Below are positions 6,829 to 14,521 of a stretch of 24,136 nt of DNA, piece by piece. The notes beneath the pieces are model-generated. The model was not told the origin of the DNA, did no database searches, and saw nothing but the letters and a program-made list of their open reading frames with translations. The DNA comes from a bacterium (lineage in GTDB: Bacteria > Spirochaetota > UBA4802 > UBA5550), in NCBI GenBank assembly GCA_024224995.1, contig JAAENB010000745.1, positions 1 through 24,136 of the forward strand, written 5' to 3'. The first letter of the stretch is position 1. Each line of letters opens with the position of its first letter. Both the position numbers and the translations under genes were made by a program.

Positions 6829-7223
6829 AATCGAGTTAGGCGTCGTTTTAATTTGTTGTTTACATAATAAAATGATTGAGGAGGCATGAAATCTTTATCA
6901 ATTTTTTTTGGATCAATTGGTTTATCAAATATATTTAGCTTTCCTATTTTAATTGCGAAACCATTGTTTTTACCGGTAAAATAATTAAAAAAATCAAATT
7001 CATTAATTCCAGCTTGTTTATTAAAGCTTTCCCATAAATGTTTAGGATGATCTTCAATTATTTCATCAATATGAAAATAACCAATAATCTGTTTTATGGG
7101 GTAAGAAGAATAAATATATACAATATCAACTTTTTTCTTAAATATTTTTTTTCTAAATTCAAATTTTTTATCACCTGAAATAATTTTATCTGTATATTCA
7201 GGTTTAATTGATAGTAAAACCAT
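6816..7223 (-). CDS. ASCH-domain protein
   Basis: This 135-residue protein has the ASCH signature near its start: LLSIKPEYTDKIISGDKKFEFRKK. The ASCH fold is a PUA-like beta barrel found in RNA-binding proteins, some ribonucleases and small amidohydrolases (family knowledge). Which activity applies here is unknown. The ATG at 7223 follows GGAG by 9 nt and is preferred over a GTG at 7238. The gene is AT-rich compared with the kinase before it and follows the TPR gene by about 40 nt on the same strand, so they form a two-gene unit. The C-terminal end (RRLTRFVST) overlaps the 14-nt dispersed repeat, and the coding strand there contains GCCTAAC. The end of the gene may therefore have been shaped by an insertion. 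Confidence 0.82.
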   Translation of the reverse strand: MVLLSIKPEYTDKIISGDKKFEFRKKIFKKKVDIVYIYSSYPIKQIIGYFHIDEIIEDHPKHLWESFNKQAGINEFDFFNYFTGKNNGFAIKIGKLNIFDKPIDPKKIDKDFMPPQSFYYVNNKLKRRLTRFVST

Positions 7224-7261
7224 CTTTAATGTCTCCACTTTTTTTTATTTTACAATAATGC

Positions 7262-7720
7262 TTATTTGTCAAAAATTTCTTTGTAATATTTTATCCAATA
7301 TTTAATTTCTTTCAAAGTAAAAGCTGATTTTAATCCTCTACGTCTTGATTTTAAATGTTGAATAGCATAAGGGTACGAATCATTCCATGATTGAGTCAAA
7401 AATAACTTAGCTCTAAATAAAACAAAAAGTGAATCTAATTTATATTCCTCAGGACTTTCACTCTCATCGGGACAGCCTTTTTTTAGGTCTGAATTATCAC
7501 TGCTTAATAATTTTTCCAGAAGAATAATCGCTTTTTCTTCACTCGCTAATTGGTAATAACAATTTGCCAAATTATAAATAGCAGATGGGCACTCAGGTGC
7601 CAACCTATATGCTTTTTCAAGATATGGTAATGCAATCTTCTCTTTGTCTTCATCTAATAAATCGACGGCATAATTTATTAATTTTATATGGTCATTATTT
7701 TTAATTGTAACTTTACTCAT
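7262..7720 (-). CDS. TPR-repeat protein
   Basis: This 152-residue soluble protein contains tetratricopeptide-like helices (about 12-80). The pattern KEKIALPYLEKAYRLAPECPSAIYNLANCYYQLASEEKAIILLEKLL has the Ala/Gly/Pro spacing of two TPR units. TPRs mediate protein-protein contacts. The C-terminal half (about 90-152) is basic (HLKSRRRGLKSAFT) and not recognised. The ATG at 7720 has only weak ribosome binding site character. It precedes the ASCH gene in an apparent two-gene, AT-rich unit flanked by 14-bp direct repeats. A joint role with the ASCH protein is inferred only from linkage. Confidence 0.78.
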   Translation of the reverse strand: MSKVTIKNNDHIKLINYAVDLLDEDKEKIALPYLEKAYRLAPECPSAIYNLANCYYQLASEEKAIILLEKLLSSDNSDLKKGCPDESESPEEYKLDSLFVLFRAKLFLTQSWNDSYPYAIQHLKSRRRGLKSAFTLKEIKYWIKYYKEIFDK

Positions 7721-7834
7721 AGTTATTTTTTTACTTAAATTGATATCAGCATATTAAATAGGATTTTATATTCTATAAATGATTTATTTTGTAAAGCAAT
7801 ATTTTATTCACAAATTATATGTTTATTTTTATCA

Positions 7835-7848
7835 TGAATTTCAGGCGA
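7835..7848 (+). repeat. 14-bp direct repeat, right copy
   Basis: This is an exact copy of TGAATTTCAGGCGA at 6799-6812, in the same orientation, on the far side of the TPR and ASCH gene pair. Confidence 0.7.
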
Positions 7849-7922
7849 CGGTAAAAACCAATTAAAGAAGAAAAGACATTGACAAAAAGGTAACTGGGCA
7901 ATAAAAATTAGTTTGATAGCGT

Positions 7923-7952
7923 ATAAAATTTTATCCGGATTGGGGACCGGAT
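7923..7952 (-). terminator. Probable terminator of the phosphatase gene
   Basis: On the minus strand ATCCGG-TCCCCAAT-CCGGAT forms a 6-bp stem 5 nt after the stop codon of the SpoIIE-type gene, followed by AAAATTTTAT. The stem is short and the T-run is mixed with A, so strength is uncertain. Confidence 0.4.
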
Positions 7953-7957
7953 GATTT

Positions 7958-9604
7958 TTATTCTATTTTTTTCAGTACAACCAGTGCCACATCATCATTT
8001 TGCTTATATGCGTGCAGTTCATTCAGAATTGAGTCATGTATATCAATGGCCAGTTTGCTGCCGGATTTTTGAAGAATGTCAATTAGTCGTTTATCGCCAA
8101 AGTACTTGCCGTTAGAATCCTCCGCTTCGGTAATGCCGTCAGTATAGAGAATCATACAGTCTCCCAGGCTCATCTCCAGACTGTCCACCTGGATTGAGCC
8201 GGAGATATCATCTTCAATTCCCAGCCACATACCATTGGTTTCAATAATATCAATAGTGCTTGTGGCGGCCCGGTATACTAAAATATCCTGATGGAGACCT
8301 GAAAAATAAAAAGTACCGTCCTTAATCATGGCAAAGACCGTTATGGTCATATACTTTGTTTCGCCGAGTCTTTTTATATTCGCCGATATGACTTTATTCA
8401 CGATGATCATCAGTTGGCGAGTAGAAATATCCGGAGATTCTATGATAACGGCATGAATCGCCGTCTGCACCATCATCATAACAAGCCCTGCCGTGACCCC
8501 GTGTCCGGAAACATCACCGATCACCAGCCAGTAATAATCATCCACTTTGATAATATCATAATAATCACCCCCCACCTCATCGGCGGGTTCCAGGCTCACG
8601 GCGATCTCAAAACCGGGTAGTTTCGGCTGGACCGGCAGGAGTATCATCTGGATTTTTCTGGCGATTTCTATCTCCGCCCAGATACTCTCCATTGCCTGTT
8701 GTAACTGGATCGTTCGCTCTTCGACTTTTGCTTCCAGATTTTCCGTCAGATCCTTAATTGAAATTCTCATTTGTTCCACATCTGAAACCAGTTGGCCTAT
8801 TTCATCGTTACTCTCCGCCTGAATTGAATGGCTCAAGTTTCCTGTGGCAATATCCCTCACTTTTTCAGCCAGGCGGCCAAGTGACCGCTTCATTGCAGAG
8901 CCCACCCAGTCAGCGCCGATTTTAAGCATAATAATCATAATTATGATTACAATAAGCATCACTATTAAAAAGCCGTATAAAAGCTTTTTGTTTTCACTTT
9001 TTATATCATCAATATATACACCGGTACCGACAATCCAGCCCCATGGCTCGTATAAGCGTACATACGATATTTTCGGCACGATTCTGGACTCGTCGTCCTT
9101 CCACTGCCACATATAATCGACATACCCTGAACCGTCTTTTTTGCAAACTTTCACCATTTCAACAAAAAGTTTTTTTCCATTGGGATCTTTGTAATTTGAA
9201 AGATCCTTGTCTATGAGATGTAATGAATAGGGATGTACTACCATCTTGGGCTGAAGGTCGTTTATCCAGAGATATCCTTTTCCGTCCCTGCCGAAACGGA
9301 CGCGACTGATATAATCCTTTGCCCTTATCTGGCCTGATTCAAGCGATATGATGCCGAGCTTGACCTCGTCATTTATCGCTGAGATGAAACTTATCGATTG
9401 GGCGACCATATCGCGCAATTTCAGCTTATTCTGTTCAAAAATTATATTGTTGATTTTTGGCAGGATATATCCACCGATATATACCATAAAAAACATAATA
9501 ATTGACAATCCCAGCAGCATGATCTTGTTGTTGATATTGAATAAGAATTCGCGAATATTGAATTTCGACCAAAATTTTTGCAGCTTTTGTTTATAGTTAT
9601 TCAT
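7958..9604 (-). CDS. Membrane sensor with Cache, HAMP and SpoIIE (PP2C-type) phosphatase domains
   Basis: This 548-residue signalling protein has a transmembrane helix at about 28-50 and a periplasmic single-Cache type 2 domain at about 60-200 (GKGYLWINDLQPKMVVHP, PWGWIVGTGVYIDD). A second helix spans about 209-229, followed by HAMP at about 230-285, a coiled coil at about 285-320 and a SpoIIE/PP2C phosphatase domain from about 335. Metal-binding motifs are visible: GGDYYD (345-350), GDVSGHG (363-369), YTDGITEA (487-494) and NDD (536-538), so it should be active. Such proteins dephosphorylate anti-sigma factor antagonists or similar phosphoproteins in response to external ligands. No partner anti-sigma gene is visible. 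ATG 9604 was chosen over a GTG at 9613. It lies 90 nt downstream of a binding-protein gene on the same strand. Confidence 0.92.
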   Translation of the reverse strand: MNNYKQKLQKFWSKFNIREFLFNINNKIMLLGLSIIMFFMVYIGGYILPKINNIIFEQNKLKLRDMVAQSISFISAINDEVKLGIISLESGQIRAKDYISRVRFGRDGKGYLWINDLQPKMVVHPYSLHLIDKDLSNYKDPNGKKLFVEMVKVCKKDGSGYVDYMWQWKDDESRIVPKISYVRLYEPWGWIVGTGVYIDDIKSENKKLLYGFLIVMLIVIIIMIIMLKIGADWVGSAMKRSLGRLAEKVRDIATGNLSHSIQAESNDEIGQLVSDVEQMRISIKDLTENLEAKVEERTIQLQQAMESIWAEIEIARKIQMILLPVQPKLPGFEIAVSLEPADEVGGDYYDIIKVDDYYWLVIGDVSGHGVTAGLVMMMVQTAIHAVIIESPDISTRQLMIIVNKVISANIKRLGETKYMTITVFAMIKDGTFYFSGLHQDILVYRAATSTIDIIETNGMWLGIEDDISGSIQVDSLEMSLGDCMILYTDGITEAEDSNGKYFGDKRLIDILQKSGSKLAIDIHDSILNELHAYKQNDDVALVVLKKIE

Positions 9605-9694
9605 ATCGATCACTCACATGCTTTGATTTAATGCTATTGAAAATACAAGGGGAAAAGATATTCCCCCCCCATGCGTTTCCAGCCTTTTACGGCG

Positions 9695-10945
9695 TTATTC
9701 CAATGGATCAAGCAGAACCGGGTTTTCTTCTTTTGTCCTGGCAACCTGCGATCCTTTCAGTTCATCGATGATTGTAAAGAAATCGAACTCGTTTTTCATC
9801 TCATGCCGTGCCTTGCCCTTGACAAGATAGACCGTCTGGATGCATTGATGATCCCAGCTTCTCCATTCCTCTTCATCCTTTAACCCGGTAAACTTGTGAC
9901 CTTCGAGAGCGGGGATTACCAGTTTTGGGTCAAAGCTTTTTACCCGCTCCACGGCTTTAGCGTATTGTATTAATGTCACATACGCGGACTCAGCGGAACT
10001 ACCGGGCATTTTTTTGGTCATTGCATAAAACTTTTCAACGAAGGATTTGGCTTTTGGAAATTTTTCCTGTAATCCCCAGTACCACGGTTTTGTTGCAACG
10101 ATACCCGCTATCGCATCAGGACCGGCCGAGATGGCCATATTAATTTCAATATACGGCACTACTATGAGTTTTAAATTTTTCTTTAATCCTTTTTCAGTCA
10201 GCTGTTTGATGCACGTCACCAGGTCATTGCCAAAAAGGGGGAGAACCAGTATGTCGGGTTTTGCCTTTGCTATCTCATCGAGCTGTTGTGTAAAATCCTG
10301 TGTGCCCAGAGGAGTCCTGACCGCCCTGGTGATCTTTGCGCCTGCTTTTGATACGATATTTTTTATGGCCATTTCGGTTGACCATCCCCATGAATAATCG
10401 GCGGTAATAAAAAAATATGTATAACCGGTTGAATAATTTTTAACGAGGATCGACGCCAGGGTTTTCGCATCCATGGTCGCGTCAGTGCTTTTCCTAAATG
10501 CGTAGCGCTTTGCCTTAGTTCCCGTCGTTTCATCGGAGTGGCTAACTGTTGCCATGTATAGGGTTTTCATCTTCTGACAGGCGGCATTGAGGGCTATGGC
10601 CACGCCGCTGGATACGCTGCCTGTAACCATTGCAACGCCGTCCTGTTTAATCATCTTTTTAACATTGCCCACGGCGATTTTTGGTTTGCTCGCGCTGTCC
10701 ATTTCTACCGGTATTATTTTTTTCCCGAGGATTCCACCCTTTGCGTTCAATTCCTCGATGGCGATTTTAAATGCCGTTACCTGGTCACTTCCCTGGGCCA
10801 TATAGGGCCCGCTTGTGGGAACGTTCAGCCCGATCTTTACTTCTTTGTCCTTCAGAATCTTTGCATATCGGTCCTTCTTGCAGGATGAGAACTGCAGAAT
10901 CAATGAAGATATCGCAAGTAAACAAAAAATATTTTTTATTGTCAT
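9695..10945 (-). CDS. ABC-type branched-chain amino acid/amide substrate-binding lipoprotein
   Basis: This 416-residue periplasmic binding protein of the type I fold (Peripla_BP_6, LivJ-like) has a lipobox ending FSSC (Cys 22), so it is probably membrane-tethered. Family patterns are VKIGLNVPTSGPYMAQG, A-F-IAIEELNAKGGILGKK, VTGSVSSGVAIAL and DYSWG-S-E. These proteins bind amino acids, amides, urea or related small ligands. No permease or ATPase genes are nearby, so this copy is an orphan and may serve signalling, perhaps with the downstream Cache-SpoIIE protein. I chose ATG 10945, 7 nt after GGAG, rather than a GTG at 10957. The C-terminal 30 residues (after FDFFTII) are poorly conserved looking. 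Confidence 0.9.
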   Translation of the reverse strand: MTIKNIFCLLAISSLILQFSSCKKDRYAKILKDKEVKIGLNVPTSGPYMAQGSDQVTAFKIAIEELNAKGGILGKKIIPVEMDSASKPKIAVGNVKKMIKQDGVAMVTGSVSSGVAIALNAACQKMKTLYMATVSHSDETTGTKAKRYAFRKSTDATMDAKTLASILVKNYSTGYTYFFITADYSWGWSTEMAIKNIVSKAGAKITRAVRTPLGTQDFTQQLDEIAKAKPDILVLPLFGNDLVTCIKQLTEKGLKKNLKLIVVPYIEINMAISAGPDAIAGIVATKPWYWGLQEKFPKAKSFVEKFYAMTKKMPGSSAESAYVTLIQYAKAVERVKSFDPKLVIPALEGHKFTGLKDEEEWRSWDHQCIQTVYLVKGKARHEMKNEFDFFTIIDELKGSQVARTKEENPVLLDPLE

Positions 10946-11276
10946 AGTAATCTCCACAATTTTAGTAGTGTGCTATTGTAGTATATTATTATAGTACACT
11001 ATAAATTTTTTATTTCAAGAAAAAAACAGGGAATATTCAAATTTTTGTTTTTTGGGAATCTTCTCTATCCGGAAGTAAAAACCTCATCACAAGCCCAATC
11101 TTAGATTTGATAAATTTTTCTTCGAATTTCAACTGCTTATATTCTCTGTTGTGCGAAGGCGGCAAAAGTCGTCTTTCCCTGAGAACAGATGACTATGTTG
11201 ACACAGAGGGCGACCGGGAATGCCGGAATTTTTTTAGAACAGGAATGATTACTAAAATTGTTAAACGGATAAATTG
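10946..11276. other. Intergenic region with promoter and repeat
   Basis: No gene is seen. The right part (11130-11276) holds the 14-nt repeat ACTATGTTGACACA (11192-11205) and a weak CCGG-GAATG-CCGG hairpin followed by T's on the plus strand. The left part (10958-11018) holds the promoter-like region of the binding-protein gene. Confidence 0.5.
10988..11018 (-). promoter_or_regulatory. Candidate promoter/operator of the binding-protein gene
   Basis: On the minus strand TTGAAA (11018-11013) and TATAAT (10993-10988) are separated by 19 nt. The inverted repeat TATAGT-AC-ACTATA (10990-11003) overlaps the -10 box, and an imperfect larger palindrome spans 10967-11000. The spacing is longer than ideal, which often goes with regulated promoters. 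The regulator is unknown. Confidence 0.4.
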
Positions 11277-11855
11277 CTAAAAAGCCCGAATAGCCCGAAC
11301 CCTATTCAAGCGGTACTTATGGCTGCTGCCCTGCTTGCCATTGTAGAAACCCTGGAGCCTCGCATAGTAGGTATCATCCTCAGATGAACTCCAAAAGTAG
11401 TCAGCTCCGATATCTTTAACACCGTTTTTTTGCAAATTTATATACAACAAATTGAGTTCATCTTTTGACGGCAAAAACCAATCGCTTTTCCCTCCGCCTC
11501 TATACTCCGTACATATCTTCGCCGCATATTTATCATTTCCTTGAGCTTTGATTATTTTTTGAGTGTTTGATTTACCAGTACCAACTGCTGTATCAACCGC
11601 TCCGGTAGTAACATTTTTCCCGATATTCCATTGTATGTTTTTACCTTGATTCAGATCTTCCGGTGCTGCTTCTAAATACCGCCAACCATCAGTAGTTTTA
11701 TTTTTATCATAGAATATCCATCCTCCTGCCGGACCTCTATCTCCGATTTTATAAACCTTTCCCGTTGATCTTGCGTTTGTAAAATTAGGTAGAACTGCAC
11801 AGAGAGACAGTAATATTAGGAGTATAGATAATTTCTTTCTATAAACTGGTTTCAT
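11277..11855 (-). CDS. Secreted DUF1566 (Lcl C-terminal-like) protein
   Basis: This 192-residue product has a signal peptide (about 1-29) followed by one DUF1566 domain. The pattern YKIGDRGPAGGWIFYDK, GWRYLEAAPEDL, W-x-G, SDWFLPSKDELNLLY and YFWSSSEDD is typical, ending RVRAIRAF. DUF1566 domains are frequent in exported proteins of spirochaetes and other environmental bacteria. Their role is unclear, perhaps carbohydrate or surface binding. The ATG at 11855 follows GGAGAT by 8 nt. The length is that of a single-domain member and it appears intact. Confidence 0.88.
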   Translation of the reverse strand: MKPVYRKKLSILLILLSLCAVLPNFTNARSTGKVYKIGDRGPAGGWIFYDKNKTTDGWRYLEAAPEDLNQGKNIQWNIGKNVTTGAVDTAVGTGKSNTQKIIKAQGNDKYAAKICTEYRGGGKSDWFLPSKDELNLLYINLQKNGVKDIGADYFWSSSEDDTYYARLQGFYNGKQGSSHKYRLNRVRAIRAF

Positions 11856-12004
11856 ATTTTGATCTCCATTCTCTTTATAAATTCAATAGTAAAAAAAAAT
11901 CTCAGTTACTTATAAAACCCAGTATGTCTCTTAAAGCTTGTTTTTGCAATTATTTTTTACAGTATATAAGGCAGATTTCCATAAAAAATATAGTTATTTC
12001 CCTC

Positions 12005-12031
12005 CTGGGCGGGTAGGACGCCCGCCCCGGA
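12005..12031. repeat. GC-rich hairpin GGGCGGG...CCCGCCC
   Basis: In otherwise AT-rich spacer, GGGCGGG-TAGGACG-CCCGCCC forms a 7-bp GC stem. A second pairing, CTGCTTT with AAAAGCAG, lies just to the right (12047-12078). It sits between the DUF1566 start and the end of the EFR1-type gene. It has the look of a dispersed palindromic repeat or structured transcript end. No T-tract supports a canonical terminator. Confidence 0.45.
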
Positions 12032-12119
12032 AAATTCAGGCGCACTGCTTTCGCACGACGTTTCGAAAATTAAAAGCAGCTGCCTTTATTCAACTTAAGC
12101 AAATATCCGGACTTCATTC

Positions 12120-12911
12120 TTATTCTGCCGAAGAGCTAATAATATCTTTAACCGCAATGGTTGGATTGTGATATCTTTTAATTCCAGCCTTCGTAGAAGG
12201 ATGCAGAATAGACTCTTTTGGACACCAATCATGACATGCTAAACATACCTGGCATTGATTATTATTATTCCATACCGGTTTATTGTCTTTCATGGTAATA
12301 TTGTTTGCCGGACATACCTTCCGGCAAATTGCGCACCCATTGCAATTTTCATCTGTAGTAAAATCTTTATCCATTTTTTTCATACTACCATAAAGTAATC
12401 TCATAATAATGCCGGGATATATATACGTTTGGAATAGGCTGGTATTATTACTGTCAAAATGTTCTTCTTGCCCATTCACTATTTTTACAATGTCTTCTAC
12501 TTTTTTATCCGCAGTATTAAACATTTCCTTTTGTTTATGTTCCGGGATCTCACCATATTTTGTAGAGTTATCGGGCATGGGAATATTGAACAAAGAAGAT
12601 AGTTTAATATTTTGAGCGGCAAACAATTTTTTTGCCGTTTTAAGACCCATACCTAATTCTCCACTCCCGGCAAACACCATAAATATATATTTCGCTTCTT
12701 TTATCTTCTTAATAAAATCAACAACAATATGCGGCATATTGTGAAAATAAATGGGACAGACAATTCCAATAATCTCGCCCGTAATATTATTGGCGTTGTT
12801 AACAACATGGGGGATTGAAATGATTTTAGAGTGTTCTAATCTTTTACTGAGATTTTGCGCAATCGTTAAAGAATTGCCGCTTCCTGAGAAATAGTAAATA
12901 TCTGTTTTCAT
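12120..12911 (-). CDS. EFR1-family flavodoxin-ferredoxin protein
   Basis: This 263-residue redox protein has an N-terminal flavodoxin-like domain (IYYFSGSGNSL at about 5-15 is the FMN phosphate loop; VCPIYFHNMP and VFAGSGELG follow). Two C-terminal 4Fe-4S motifs have cysteines 190, 193, 196, 200 and 220, 223, 226, 230. The family (EFR1-type ferrodoxin) is common in anaerobes and is thought to move electrons between flavin and ferredoxin. The physiological partner is unknown. The ATG at 12911 follows GGAGAT by 9 nt. The gene stands alone. Confidence 0.9.
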   Translation of the reverse strand: MKTDIYYFSGSGNSLTIAQNLSKRLEHSKIISIPHVVNNANNITGEIIGIVCPIYFHNMPHIVVDFIKKIKEAKYIFMVFAGSGELGMGLKTAKKLFAAQNIKLSSLFNIPMPDNSTKYGEIPEHKQKEMFNTADKKVEDIVKIVNGQEEHFDSNNTSLFQTYIYPGIIMRLLYGSMKKMDKDFTTDENCNGCAICRKVCPANNITMKDNKPVWNNNNQCQVCLACHDWCPKESILHPSTKAGIKRYHNPTIAVKDIISSSAE

Positions 12912-13019
12912 AATAGTATCTCCATTTTTTATTAGTTATGTATGAGTAATATAAAGAAAATTCAATGGATAGAATTGAACAAAACCGTCAAAATTGAAAA
13001 AAAGAGTGTTTAACGTGAG

Positions 13020-13046
13020 ATTTGCTGCAGCGCAGAACTAAACTGA
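13020..13046 (-). repeat. Fragment duplicated from the AraC regulator gene
   Basis: These 27 nt match 13674-13700 inside the AraC gene at 26 positions. Read on the minus strand they encode FSSALQQ in the same frame as the AraC protein and then run into a stop codon (13009-13011). Only this piece is present. It lies just upstream of the promoter of the small plus-strand gene. It may be a remnant of a lost AraC paralogue or a copied fragment. Confidence 0.6.
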
Positions 13047-13053
13047 AAAGAGA

Positions 13054-13082
13054 TTGACAGTGCTTCATTATTTTGATAAGAT
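13054..13082 (+). promoter_or_regulatory. Sigma-70-type promoter for the small secreted protein
   Basis: TTGACA (13054-13059) and TAAGAT (13077-13082) are separated by exactly 17 nt. The start codon of the downstream gene follows at 13136 with AAGG ahead of it. This is the clearest promoter in the window. Confidence 0.7.
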
Positions 13083-13135
13083 ATAAGCTATTTCGGGGTT
13101 CTTAAAAAAAAGTAAAATATAATAAGGTAAATAAA

Positions 13136-13537
13136 ATGAAACATGGTTTTAAGAAATTATTACTGCTTGTGCTTATTTTTTCGGTATCGTATAGTCCTTC
13201 TGTTTTCGCGAAATCTAAAATAGATAAATCGAAGAAAACCCTGTATGTACGGAAACGAAATATATCCAGTCTGGAATATAAGGGAAAACAGTATATCGCA
13301 CTTGATATGAAAGTGGGAAGAAAGAGATCCAGGATAACAAAATATCTAATACCGAGACAGGAATTTCTTGAAAAAGCAGGTGCTCCCGATAAAATAATAA
13401 GAATTACACTAACGGTAAAAATACTGAATGTCGAAAAAGAAACGTATGATCCGGAGGATCCCAAAAGTTCTTCTCCTTCCGGAGGGTTCCGTATGACATA
13501 TATTATTTGCAGTATTGTTTCTGTTCCCGGGTCATAA
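13136..13537 (+). CDS. Small exported protein of unknown function
   Basis: This 133-residue product has a clear signal peptide (Lys start, hydrophobic LLLLVLIFSVSY, cleavage near VFA-KS). A basic, beta-rich mature domain follows with no cysteine except near the end. I do not recognise the family. It is the only plus-strand gene between 5.2 and 21.9 kb, has its own strong promoter, and its last 6 nt overlap tail to tail with the AraC gene (TCATAA serves both stops). That arrangement suggests it may be linked with the AraC regulator, but this is inference. Confidence 0.75.
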   Translation: MKHGFKKLLLLVLIFSVSYSPSVFAKSKIDKSKKTLYVRKRNISSLEYKGKQYIALDMKVGRKRSRITKYLIPRQEFLEKAGAPDKIIRITLTVKILNVEKETYDPEDPKSSSPSGGFRMTYIICSIVSVPGS

Positions 13538-14317
13538 CTTCTCTGTTATTTGCTGCAGATATTCCTTAGGGGTTTTTCCGGTGTACCTTTTAAATGATCT
13601 TATGAAGTGTGATTGATCGGAAAAACCACTATCATAGGCGATTTCTGTAAGATTAACGTAATCTGTATCGGTCATTTGCTGCAGCGCGGAACTAAACTGA
13701 ATGATCCTGGCAAATTGCTTGGCGGTTACGCCTATTTCTTTTAGGAAATGCCTTTCCAATGTTCTTTCCGTAACGCATAGTTTGTCTCTGAGTTCTTTGA
13801 TGCTAATTGTTCCATTTGTCTTGAGAATGAGATTTATGGCCAGTTTTATTCTATAATCAGGAATAGTCGACGCGTTCTTCAATAATGTATTAAAATAATC
13901 AGCCAGGATTTCTATAATATCATTCCAGTCTTCGGTTTGTTCCAGCTTTGTTACTGTATTGTGAGTACCTGCATTTTTCACAAGCCTGAGATCATAGCAA
14001 TCATTTTTTAATACCTCAGGGCCAACATCAAGTAAAATCCGTACAGCAAATGGATACAGTCTAATGCAAATTAATTTGAATGCTCCGGTTACATCCAGAA
14101 TTATGGGTTCAACAGTTTGCCCATACAAATAAAAATTAGACAGCTTTTTACCCCTGGGTTGTTGATAAAATGGATTGTCCGATTTTGAATAGCAAATTCC
14201 CGGAAAACCGTCCGCGTAAAGGGGGATTTTATTTTCTGTATCAGTTTCATCCATTTCCAGGACAAAAATATCCTTTCCAAATGGTTCTATACTTTTATGC
14301 ATTGGAAGTTGTTTCAT
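13532..14317 (-). CDS. AraC-family transcriptional regulator
   Basis: This 261-residue protein has an N-terminal sensing domain of the DUF6597 type (about 1-150) and a C-terminal AraC double helix-turn-helix (about 165-258). The family signature is VNLTEIAYDSGFSDQSHFIRSFKRYTGKTPKEYL. It should bind DNA as a transcription activator or repressor. The effector is unknown. The ATG at 14317 has a weak AGAG ribosome binding site. A 27-nt piece of its coding sequence is duplicated at 13020-13046. The downstream amidase-side spacer does not reveal a clear target site. Confidence 0.9.
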   Translation of the reverse strand: MKQLPMHKSIEPFGKDIFVLEMDETDTENKIPLYADGFPGICYSKSDNPFYQQPRGKKLSNFYLYGQTVEPIILDVTGAFKLICIRLYPFAVRILLDVGPEVLKNDCYDLRLVKNAGTHNTVTKLEQTEDWNDIIEILADYFNTLLKNASTIPDYRIKLAINLILKTNGTISIKELRDKLCVTERTLERHFLKEIGVTAKQFARIIQFSSALQQMTDTDYVNLTEIAYDSGFSDQSHFIRSFKRYTGKTPKEYLQQITEKL

Positions 14318-14521
14318 TATCTCTTTTTTCTAATTACTATCTAATTAGCCTTCAGCCCTTTTTTTCAACGCAATATTCATTTCAATGAAACTTCGCGTAT
14401 TTCTTTTTTCATGTGTTTTATCCCTGGCTTTACTTATTGTAAAGAGTTTTTTTGTTAAACCGATCAAATTCAGATTTATTGTTAGCTCTTGAATCATCCG
14501 CAAAAAAAAGCACCTTTCAGT

